NCBI GenBank assembly: GCA_023411445.1
Contig: JAEYOT010000758.1
Span: forward strand, 1-5,189
Direction: 5' to 3'
Length of the DNA stretch: 5,189 nt
Source: Pseudomonadota bacterium
Lineage (GTDB): Bacteria > Myxococcota_A > Polyangia > Polyangiales > Polyangiaceae
The position numbers were made by a program, and so were the translations under genes. Of this stretch, positions 1 to 5,189 are shown piece after piece. The stretch's first letter is position 1; the number at the start of each line of letters is the position of its first letter. The notes beneath the pieces are model-generated. The model saw nothing but the letters and a program-made list of their open reading frames with translations, ran no database searches and was not told the origin of the DNA.

Positions 1-739
1 CCCAGGAGGAGCGAGGCGAGAGGCGCGAGTCCAGCGCAGCCCACGACGGGGGTTGCTTCAGCAAGGCCCGAGCTCGCTCGAGCGTGAGCTCGGCGCCGAT
101 GCGGGCGCCGTGCCCGTTCCAATGCGAGTCGATGCGATCGTAGAGCTGCGCGTGCTTGCGTCCTTCCAGCAGCGGCGCGCGCAGGTCCAAGTACGGTACG
201 CCGGAGGCGGCGAAGACTTCGAGCATCTCGTCGAGGCGGGTCTGGTCGCGAGCCCGAGGCGCGCTCCACGGCAGGTGCTCGGGGTAGATGGTCTCCTTGC
301 TCGGGACGATGATGAACAAGAACTGAGCGTCGTGCTCGGCCAGGAAGTCGCGCGCGCCGCGCAGCGCTCGCAGCCACGCCCTGGCTTCTTTCCGGCTCAG
401 CGGCTGCTCGGAGCGGAACGACTCCCAGCCCAGGTTCTGCTTGAGGTAGAGCCAGCCATTCTTCCCCACCAGCACGTTGTCGCTCTGCAGATCGCCGACC
501 AGTCGGTAGCCGACCCAGTTGTGCAGCTGCAACAGCTCCCGCTTGGCGCCCAAGTTGGCAGCGAAGTAGGCGTCGAAGTCCGCCGGCCACTGCGTGACCG
601 AGGTGAGCTCCGGCAACGGCACCGTCTTGACTCCATAGATCTTGAGAGGCTCCTTGCGGAGCAGCATCGCCACACCGGGCACGCACAAGAGCGCGCAGAA
701 GATGGCGACGAGAGTTGCCTGATAGGCGCGCAGGTTCAT
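1..739 (-). CDS. AlgJ/AlgX-type SGNH-like polysaccharide O-acetyltransferase, C-terminus cut by window edge
   Basis: Translating the minus strand from the ATG at 739 gives 246 open codons and no stop before base 1, so the 3' part lies outside the window. An N-terminal hydrophobic segment (residues about 8-27) is a signal anchor, placing the rest in the periplasm. Family-typical landmarks follow: VGKNGWLYL (about 91-99), IVPSKETIYPEHLP (about 144-157), and D204-S-H206-W, matching the D-[ST]-H-W motif that supplies the Asp and His of the AlgX/AlgJ/DltD-like catalytic triad. The Ser nucleophile normally lies further C-terminal and is not visible here. Family members run to roughly 350-400 residues, so about a third is missing. 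The start lies 2 nt after the stop of the MBOAT gene, so co-translation is likely. Known role of the family: accepting acyl groups exported by an MBOAT partner and attaching them to an extracellular polysaccharide. The acetyl group and the glycan identity are inferred. Confidence 0.88.
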   Translation of the reverse strand, partial: MNLRAYQATLVAIFCALLCVPGVAMLLRKEPLKIYGVKTVPLPELTSVTQWPADFDAYFAANLGAKRELLQLHNWVGYRLVGDLQSDNVLVGKNGWLYLKQNLGWESFRSEQPLSRKEARAWLRALRGARDFLAEHDAQFLFIIVPSKETIYPEHLPWSAPRARDQTRLDEMLEVFAASGVPYLDLRAPLLEGRKHAQLYDRIDSHWNGHGARIGAELTLERARALLKQPPSWAALDSRLSPRSSW

Positions 740-741
740 CG

Positions 742-2178
742 TCAAAACCTGAAGTAGATGAAGGGGTTGTACGTGTGCGCGGCGAGTGACGCGGCCGACA
801 GGCAGAGCAGCAGCACCGTGACGACGATCACGAGCGCTCGCGTCGCCCACGCCGGCAGGTGCTCCGGGCTTCGGGTGTCGAACGTGCGCGTCACTGCGGC
901 AGGAACCGGGAAGGCGAACAGCAAGCCCAAGGCTCCTGCCAGCAGCACGGCCGGCGTGGCGTAGAGCGCGACGGGGAACCCCGGCACGCTCAGCGCTGCG
1001 GCGCCCGACATGGTCCTCAAGAACGTCAGCGCGTGAGGCAGGTCGTCGGCGCGGAACAGCACCCAGCCCACCAGCACCACGAGCAGGGTGTAGCAGCGCT
1101 GGACTACGGCGGGCAGCGCTGACAGGCGCTTGGTGAGCCCCGCGCGCTCCACCACCAGGAACAGGCCGTGCAGCGCGCCCCACAGCACGAAGGTCCAGCT
1201 CGCGCCGTGCCACAGCCCGCACAGCAGGAACACGGTCACCAGGTTGGCGTAGGTGCGCCCGCTAGAGCCGCGGTTACCGCCGAGCGGAATGTACACGTAG
1301 TCGCGGAACCAGGTGGACAGCGAGATGTGCCAGCGCCGCCAAAATTCCGTGATCGACTTGGAGGCGTACGGGTGCGCGAAGTTCTCCGGGAAGCGAAAGC
1401 CGAACATCCTGCCGAGCCCGATCGCCATGTCGGAGTAGCCCGAAAAATCGAAGTAGATTTGCAGCGCGTAGGCCAGGATGCCGAGCCACGCCACACCCAG
1501 GCTCAGCTGCTCGGCCGGCAACGCGAAGATCTGATCCGCCGCGCGAGCCACGGCGTTCGCGATCAGGACCTTCTTGGCCAGGCCGATCACGAAGCGAACG
1601 ATGCCCTGCTCCAAATCCTCGAGCCCACCGCCGCGCGCCTTGAGCTGCTCTTCGATGTAGTGGTAGCGAATGATCGGACCCGCGATCAGCTGCGGGAAGA
1701 GCGCGAAATACAGCGCGGTATCCAGCGGGTTCTTCAGCGCGCGGCTTTGCCGACGATAGACGTCCACCACGTACGAGATGGCGTGGAACGTGAAGAAGGA
1801 AATGCCGAGCGGGAGGTGCTGCTCAAACTTCGGGAGCGGCTCGCTGGCTCCGAGGCGCACCAGCAGCGCGCTCACGTTCTCCAGCGCGAACCCGGCGTAC
1901 TTGAAGTACAGCAGCGCGCCGAGGTTCAGCGCCACGATCGCGCCCAAGACCTTGCGCTGCTGAGAGTGGCCGGTCAGCGCGTCGACGAGGATGGCGCCGA
2001 GCCAGTTGGCGACGATCGACGCCAGCATCACGACCACCCACTCGCGCTCGCCCCAAGCGTAGAAGAGCAGGCTCACGCACAGCAGCGTGAAGTTTCGCGC
2101 GCGCGTGGGCGTCGCGTAATAGAGGAGCAGCGTGAGCGGCAGGAAGGCGAAAAGAAAGAGCGGTGAGGCGAAGACCAC
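742..2178 (-). CDS. MBOAT family O-acyltransferase (AlgI-like)
   Basis: This is a complete 478-residue polytopic membrane protein, the usual size for AlgI-type MBOATs. Visible family signatures are the N-terminus VFASPLFLFAFLPL, SFFTFHAISYVVDVYRR (about 127-143), PQLIAGPIIRY (162-172), YFDFSGYSDMAIGLGRMFG (242-260), FWRRWHISLSTWFRDYVYIP (279-298), and GLWHGASWTFVLWGALHG (321-338) containing H324, which corresponds to the invariant catalytic His of the family. The C-terminus NPFIYFRF is also typical. The start is GTG at 2178; the family-like sequence begins at exactly this codon, and a weak AGGCGAG sits 7 nt upstream. The known role is passing an acyl group from a cytoplasmic donor across the inner membrane to a periplasmic SGNH-type partner, and such a partner is encoded 2 nt downstream. 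The upstream stop codon is 12 nt away, so it belongs to the same unit. The acyl donor and target glycan cannot be read from the sequence. Confidence 0.95.
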   Translation of the reverse strand: MVFASPLFLFAFLPLTLLLYYATPTRARNFTLLCVSLLFYAWGEREWVVVMLASIVANWLGAILVDALTGHSQQRKVLGAIVALNLGALLYFKYAGFALENVSALLVRLGASEPLPKFEQHLPLGISFFTFHAISYVVDVYRRQSRALKNPLDTALYFALFPQLIAGPIIRYHYIEEQLKARGGGLEDLEQGIVRFVIGLAKKVLIANAVARAADQIFALPAEQLSLGVAWLGILAYALQIYFDFSGYSDMAIGLGRMFGFRFPENFAHPYASKSITEFWRRWHISLSTWFRDYVYIPLGGNRGSSGRTYANLVTVFLLCGLWHGASWTFVLWGALHGLFLVVERAGLTKRLSALPAVVQRCYTLLVVLVGWVLFRADDLPHALTFLRTMSGAAALSVPGFPVALYATPAVLLAGALGLLFAFPVPAAVTRTFDTRSPEHLPAWATRALVIVVTVLLLCLSAASLAAHTYNPFIYFRF

Positions 2179-2190
2179 TGAGCGGCTCGC

Positions 2191-3327
2191 CTACCCCGGC
2201 GTGGGGGAGACGGGAAGTGCCTCCCTCGGGGTCGCCTCGCCCCAGCCCGTCCAGCGCCGCCGCAGGTCGTTTGCCACCACCAGGAACGCCACTACGTAGA
2301 GGCCGGCGGTAAAGCGCAACACCAGCGGATTGTGATCGGCTTCATCGAACAAGAACAGCAGCCAGCGTCCGATACCCGCCTTGCGGAGCGCCAAGTGGGT
2401 CACGACCATACCGACGCCGACCACGGCGAACGCCACGCGCACGCCGCGGCGAGCCCACCACGTTTCCAGCCCGCGCTGGAGCGCGCTGAAGTTGACGAAC
2501 GCCAGGTAGATCATCGAATTTTGCAGGAACGGGATGTTAAGTGTCAGGACGTTGGTCAAATGAAACAGGCAGGCGGCCAAGAGCCATAGGCGCCACACGC
2601 GCTTGCCGATCAGCAAGGCCACGATGAAGCCGGCCTCGAACACCACACCCGCGTAGTCGATCAGCTCCAAGCCCAGGGGCGGGATAGTGGGCACTACGTC
2701 CGCGAGCAGATCTTGCCGTTCGTGAACGAAGTAGCCCCTGACGAACCAACCCAGAAAGCCGTTCGTCCTCAGATCGAAATCGACCCAGCCGATCGCTTTC
2801 TTCACGCCGATCACGGTCATCCCGAAGGCTAGGCACAGCGCCATCACGGCAAAGGCTCGGTCTGGGCGATCGAGGCGGCTCGGCGCATCCGGCACCAGCG
2901 CGAGCGTGCGCCCCCAGCCGGAGAACGCCATGCAGCCGAGGAACGTCCACAGCATGGCGTCGTGATCGATCTTGCCGAAGCACATCGTTGCGTTGCTGGA
3001 CAGCGTGCCCACGACCACCAGCAGCATGGTGGCGAGCCGCGCTCGCACCCCGAGCAGCACGCAGCAGCACAGCACGAACGCGATGATGTCCGCCGTCCAC
3101 ATCACCGTAGAGCTCGGAAACCCCGAAAGCAGCGCCATCGGGCTGAGCTGAGGAGGATAGAAGAAGGCGGGTGGGCTTTGCCCAACCCAATAGGCGTAGG
3201 GCGCGAGCACGAGCAGCATGAACAGCCCGCTCAGGATGCGTAGCACTGCGAGCCCGTCGACCGCGGGCGAGGCCGCAAGGTCGATCCTGGCCCAGAACCA
3301 GGCGATGCCGCGATCAATCCAGGTCAT
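2191..3327 (-). CDS. HTTM-like (vitamin-K-dependent-carboxylase-related) multi-pass membrane protein
   Basis: This 378-residue protein has about eight hydrophobic segments, at roughly 25-48, 79-95, 98-112, 122-137, 158-176, 223-241, 246-280 and 297-312, plus one near 341-353. The pattern resembles HTTM-domain proteins: LAVLRILSGLFMLL near the N-terminus; a central GMTVIGVKKAIGW (169-181), like the 'aGlxKlxxxxW' motif of the family; then EAGFIVALLIGKRVWRLW (231-248) and a helix with FHLTNVLTLNIPFLQNSMI (255-273), like the family's H-x-x-x-x-L-x-I-x-F signature. GKIDHDAML (118-126) is another charged, probably functional patch. HTTM proteins are related to gamma-glutamyl carboxylase, but most bacterial members have no known reaction, so no activity is assigned. 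The ATG at 3327 lies 14 nt inside the preceding gene, and the stop is 12 nt before the MBOAT GTG, so it sits within an O-acylation unit. A DoxX-like or generic membrane protein is the alternative reading. Confidence 0.7.
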   Translation of the reverse strand: MTWIDRGIAWFWARIDLAASPAVDGLAVLRILSGLFMLLVLAPYAYWVGQSPPAFFYPPQLSPMALLSGFPSSTVMWTADIIAFVLCCCVLLGVRARLATMLLVVVGTLSSNATMCFGKIDHDAMLWTFLGCMAFSGWGRTLALVPDAPSRLDRPDRAFAVMALCLAFGMTVIGVKKAIGWVDFDLRTNGFLGWFVRGYFVHERQDLLADVVPTIPPLGLELIDYAGVVFEAGFIVALLIGKRVWRLWLLAACLFHLTNVLTLNIPFLQNSMIYLAFVNFSALQRGLETWWARRGVRVAFAVVGVGMVVTHLALRKAGIGRWLLFLFDEADHNPLVLRFTAGLYVVAFLVVANDLRRRWTGWGEATPREALPVSPTPG

Positions 3328-3787
3328 AGGTCTTCGCTCGACGCGGTCGCGAACGGCGCTGCTCTCCTGACTGGAGCGTGACCGTTACTTTTTGCTTCAT
3401 GACGCGCAGGTGTGAGGTGGCGAAGCCCTGCGCGGCGAGCTTGTCCCGCATCCAGCGCTTCGTCTCCGCCACCTCTTCGCGCCGGCGGGGCGACGGATTC
3501 TTGCGTAAAGAGAGCCCGAAGCCGCGGCGGGTCATGTGCTCGAAGTAGTGCTGTGCGATGGGTGCCATGAGCTGCCTGGTGTCCACCTCTTCCCAGCTGC
3601 CGTTCCGCTTGGCGGTCAGGTACGTCCGGCTCAGCGACACGTTGCCGCGCCGAATGCCGATCGTGCCAGCGCCGGCAGGCAGGATCACCGCCGGGTACGG
3701 CTCCAGCTTCTTGGCGTGACTACGCAGTCCCTCGGGCACGATCAGCGCCAGCGCAATGAGTAGTGTTGCCCCGCGCGTAAAAAGCAT
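3314..3787 (-). CDS. Small exported protein of unknown family, first gene of the O-acylation unit
   Basis: This 157-residue protein has not been recognised as a known family. It begins with a short positive N-terminus and a hydrophobic core (about 7-19), followed by S23-H24-A25, an A-x-A-like signal peptidase I site, so the mature part (about 132 residues) is probably periplasmic. If cleavage fails it would be a single-pass anchored protein. The mature region opens with YPAVILPAGAGTIGIRRGNV (31-50), has a predicted beta-rich first half, a Trp/Glu-containing helix (about 65-85), and a strongly basic C-terminal half with RRREEV (101-106) and RRSRPRRAK (144-152). There is no Cys in the mature part and no lipobox. 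The ATG at 3787 has an SD-like AAAAGGG 7 nt upstream. The stop overlaps the HTTM-like start by 14 nt, which indicates translational coupling and suggests the two products act together. Its function is unknown; a periplasmic accessory to the membrane partner is inference only. Confidence 0.75.
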   Translation of the reverse strand: MLFTRGATLLIALALIVPEGLRSHAKKLEPYPAVILPAGAGTIGIRRGNVSLSRTYLTAKRNGSWEEVDTRQLMAPIAQHYFEHMTRRGFGLSLRKNPSPRRREEVAETKRWMRDKLAAQGFATSHLRVMKQKVTVTLQSGEQRRSRPRRAKTYDLD

Positions 3788-3794
3788 CCCGGCG

Positions 3795-3801
3795 CCCTTT
3801 T
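3795..3801 (-). promoter_or_regulatory. Probable ribosome binding site of the 157-aa exported protein gene
   Basis: On the minus strand AAAAGGG lies 7 nt upstream of the ATG at 3787. It contains AAGG, a partial match to the AAGGAGG consensus, at normal spacing. It supports that start as the first translated codon of the minus-strand unit, whereas the three downstream genes have only weak sites and appear to depend on coupling. Confidence 0.4.
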
Positions 3802-3923
3802 AGCACAGCAGCCGCGGCCGTAATCACCCCCTCACGTTCCCGGCGCCTCGCCTCGTGGGCAATGGGCAGTCGGCGGCGGGTGGCCGTGCTGCTCCCGACC
3901 GCAGGTTCAACGCGGAGTTTTGG

Positions 3924-3943
3924 CTGTGCCAGCCTGTGCCAGC
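3924..3943. repeat. Perfect tandem 10-bp repeat (CTGTGCCAGC x2)
   Basis: CTGTGCCAGC occurs twice back to back (3924-3933 and 3934-3943). The first copy also lies within a 13-bp inverted repeat, GGCTG-tgc-CAGCC (3922-3934). One helical-turn spacing in a divergent promoter region, about 80 bp upstream of the glycosyltransferase ATG, is compatible with a pair of protein-binding sites, but chance duplication cannot be excluded. Operator function is inference. Confidence 0.4.
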
Positions 3944-3973
3944 GCGGCTTGCGTGAGCCGGCATTGGCAAGTT

Positions 3974-3978
3974 GGAGG
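3974..3978 (+). promoter_or_regulatory. Shine-Dalgarno-like GGAGG upstream of the glycosyltransferase
   Basis: GGAGG lies 13 nt before an in-frame ATG at 3992 and 46 nt before the ATG at 4025. It is the only strong SD-like string near the gene. The 13-nt spacing to 3992 is longer than the usual 5-9 nt, so it only weakly supports an extended N-terminus. The ATG at 4025 has just AGG 3 nt upstream, so the two signals conflict. Confidence 0.3.
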
Positions 3979-4024
3979 TTCCGAGCACAGAATGCGCCGC
4001 CCTCTGCCGGGGCCCTGCAGGCAC

Positions 4025-5035
4025 ATGAAGCTCATCATCCAAATCCCCTGTCTCAACGAGGCAGCGACGCTACCGATCGCCCTGGCCGACCTGCCCAAGC
4101 AGATCCCAGGCATCGACGTGATCGAGGTTCTGATCATTGATGATGGCAGTCGGGACGACACGGTAGAGGTCGCGCGCAAGCACGGCGTGCATCACGTCGT
4201 TGGCTTCCGTAGCAATCAAGGCTTGGCCCGCGCCTTCATGCTCGGCATCCAGGCGTGCCTCGAGCGCGGCGCGGACATCATCGTCAACACGGACGCCGAC
4301 AATCAGTACAACGGAGCGGACATCGAGGCGCTGGTTCGCCCGATCTTGGAGGATCGCGCGGACCTGGTGATTGGCGCTCGGCCGATCCAGAACATCAAGC
4401 ATTTTTCGCCGGTGAAGAAGCTGTTGCAGCGGCTCGGTAGCTGGGTCGTACGGCGAGTCAGCAACACGGACGTCGCGGACGCCCCCAGCGGCTTCCGTGC
4501 CATGTCGCGCGACGTGGGGCTCGTGCTCAACGTGTTCAGCGACTACACGTACACGCTGGAGACCATCATCCAGGCGGGGCAGAAGAACCTGCGCGTCGCC
4601 TCGGTGCCGATTCGCGTGAACGGCGACTTGCGGCCGTCCAGGCTGGTGCGCAGTATCTCCAGCTACGTGCGGCGCTCGGTGCTGACGATGCTCCGCATCT
4701 TCATCGTCTACCGGCCGCTGCGCTTCTTCCTGACGATGAGCGTGGCGCCGTTCGCGATCGGCATCGCCATCGGCGTGCGCTTCTTGTTTCAGTACTTCCG
4801 CGGCGACGGTGACGGTCACGTCCAATCCTTGATTTTGGCTGCGGTCATGCTGCTGGTGGCTTTCCAGACCGTGCTGCTCGCCATCTTGGCGGATCTGCAG
4901 AGCGTCAACCGCCGCTTGCTCGAAGATCTGCAGCAGAAGGAGCGCGAGCGCCGCGCCGGCGAGAGCGCCGCGCAGCTCGCGGCTCGGCAGGGTCGTGTCA
5001 GTGAGCGCCCGCGAAACTGGGCGACCTCGGCGTGA
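4025..5035 (+). CDS. Membrane-anchored family 2 glycosyltransferase (polyprenyl-phosphate-sugar synthase type)
   Basis: This 336-residue protein has a GT-A catalytic domain followed by a two-helix membrane anchor. Visible motifs are IIQIPCLNEAATLP (4-17) at the nucleotide-binding strand, IIDDGSRDDT (37-46), a DAD metal-binding motif at D90-A-D92 within NTDADNQY, GARP (117-120), and DAPSGFRAMSRD (152-163), the acceptor-loop signature of this family. Hydrophobic segments at about 233-258 and 266-289 precede a charged, coiled-coil-like tail (about 290-315). The expected reaction is transfer of a sugar from a nucleotide donor to a polyprenyl phosphate, or onto a glycan, at the cytoplasmic face of the inner membrane; the sugar is unknown. 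I chose the ATG at 4025 because family members begin directly with M-K/R-L-I-I-x-I-P; the frame stays open upstream to ATGs at 3992 and 3920. It is divergent from the O-acylation unit and overlaps the next gene by GTGA. Confidence 0.9.
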   Translation: MKLIIQIPCLNEAATLPIALADLPKQIPGIDVIEVLIIDDGSRDDTVEVARKHGVHHVVGFRSNQGLARAFMLGIQACLERGADIIVNTDADNQYNGADIEALVRPILEDRADLVIGARPIQNIKHFSPVKKLLQRLGSWVVRRVSNTDVADAPSGFRAMSRDVGLVLNVFSDYTYTLETIIQAGQKNLRVASVPIRVNGDLRPSRLVRSISSYVRRSVLTMLRIFIVYRPLRFFLTMSVAPFAIGIAIGVRFLFQYFRGDGDGHVQSLILAAVMLLVAFQTVLLAILADLQSVNRRLLEDLQQKERERRAGESAAQLAARQGRVSERPRNWATSA

Positions 5036-5189
5036 GCGACGCGAAGCCACAGGCCGACCAGAAGCTGGCTCGGGTGAAGCTCGCCGCGCGGATCATCCTC
5101 GGCGGAGCCTCCGCGGTGTTCATCGCCATCGCTTGCTACAAGCTGGCGACGCGCTGGGAGTCGGGCAAGGTGACGCTGAGCTGGGCTTG
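5032..5189 (+). CDS. N-terminus of a membrane protein, cut by window edge
   Basis: A GTG at 5032 overlaps the TGA of the glycosyltransferase (GTGA) and opens 52 codons that continue past the window end. The visible part has a charged, hydrophilic start (SDAKPQADQKLARVKLAAR), one transmembrane segment (about residues 20-37, IILGGASAVFIAIACYKL), and then RWESGKVTLSWA. The 4-nt stop/start overlap strongly suggests translational coupling to the glycosyltransferase. Flippase-like LPG_synthase_TM/UPF0104 proteins often start with such a helix and commonly neighbour this type of glycosyltransferase, so that is a candidate, but 52 residues are too few to assign it. An alternative in-frame start is the GTG at 5074. 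Confidence 0.6.
   Translation, partial: MSDAKPQADQKLARVKLAARIILGGASAVFIAIACYKLATRWESGKVTLSWA

Larger units (their letters stand above)
3788..4024. promoter_or_regulatory. Divergent intergenic region between the O-acylation unit and the glycosyltransferase gene
   Basis: These 237 bp separate two divergently read transcription units, so promoters for both should lie here by position. No clear TTGACA/TATAAT pair with 16-18 bp spacing is visible on either strand, which is common in high-GC genomes. On the minus strand a TGATTA...CTAAAA pair with 17-bp spacing (around 3799-3827) is a poor match and would leave almost no leader. The region also holds the tandem repeat at 3924-3943 and an SD-like GGAGG at 3974-3978. 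No RNA gene or convincing terminator is seen. Confidence 0.45.

Noticed and set aside
53..757. Plus-strand open frame of 234 codons
   Set aside because: It is antisense to the AlgJ/AlgX-like gene, whose minus-strand reading shows a signal anchor, GWLYL, PSKETIYPE and DSHW motifs.
1168..2166. Long plus-strand open frame (332 codons) opposite the MBOAT gene
   Set aside because: The composition is low in hydrophobics and full of Arg, Gln, Glu and His, typical of the reverse strand of a membrane-protein gene. The MBOAT reading has unambiguous family motifs.
2537..3190. Second minus-strand frame (217 codons) inside the HTTM-like gene
   Set aside because: It is an Arg/Ala-rich out-of-frame product with no domain pattern; the other frame gives a coherent multi-helix membrane protein.
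3795..3827. Minus-strand sigma-70 promoter TGATTA / CTAAAA with 17-bp spacing
   Set aside because: Both hexamers match poorly, and the implied transcription start would fall within or after the ribosome binding site, leaving almost no leader.
3924..3943. Minus-strand sigma-54 promoter based on two TGGCAC strings
   Set aside because: No TTGC(A/T) -12 element occurs at the required spacing after either TGGCAC, so only the half-sites match.
3862..4140. Short plus-strand frame (92 codons) crossing the intergenic region into the glycosyltransferase
   Set aside because: It overlaps the glycosyltransferase start in another frame, has no ribosome site and no recognisable motif.
4070..5050. Long minus-strand open frame (326 codons) opposite the glycosyltransferase
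   Set aside because: Its product is rich in His, Gln, Arg, Ala and Asp with no hydrophobic pattern or motif, while the plus strand encodes a full GT-A motif set. It is an antisense shadow caused by high GC at third positions.

Overview
This is a GC-rich, gene-dense stretch of bacterial chromosome. The strong G/C bias at third codon positions and the use of GTG starts suggest a high-GC Gram-negative. A myxobacterium-type (Myxococcota) genome is plausible, but no marker gene in the window fixes the taxonomy.

The left three quarters (1-3787) is one minus-strand transcription unit read from right to left. It runs: a small, apparently exported protein of unknown family (3314-3787); a multi-pass membrane protein resembling the HTTM / vitamin-K-dependent-carboxylase-like fold (2191-3327); an AlgI-type MBOAT O-acyltransferase (742-2178); and an AlgJ/AlgX-type SGNH-like acetyltransferase cut by the left edge (1-739). 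Junctions are a 14-nt overlap, a 12-nt gap and a 2-nt gap, so the four are probably co-transcribed. The MBOAT plus AlgJ/AlgX pair is the classic machinery for moving acyl (usually acetyl) groups across the inner membrane onto a surface or secreted polysaccharide. The two upstream genes are unexplained partners of that machinery.

A 237-bp divergent spacer (3788-4024) separates this unit from a plus-strand pair: a membrane-anchored family 2 glycosyltransferase of the polyprenyl-phosphate-sugar-synthase type (4025-5035), then a membrane protein that starts inside its stop codon (GTGA) and runs off the right edge (5032-5189). The spacer carries a perfect tandem 10-bp repeat and a Shine-Dalgarno-like GGAGG, but no convincing sigma-70 promoter.

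Taken together, the window looks like part of a surface glycan or exopolysaccharide locus: glycosyl transfer to a lipid carrier on one arm and periplasmic O-acylation on the other. The elements least explained by known biology are the 157-aa exported protein and the HTTM-like protein translationally coupled to it. No RNA gene, insertion sequence, CRISPR array or convincing terminator was seen.
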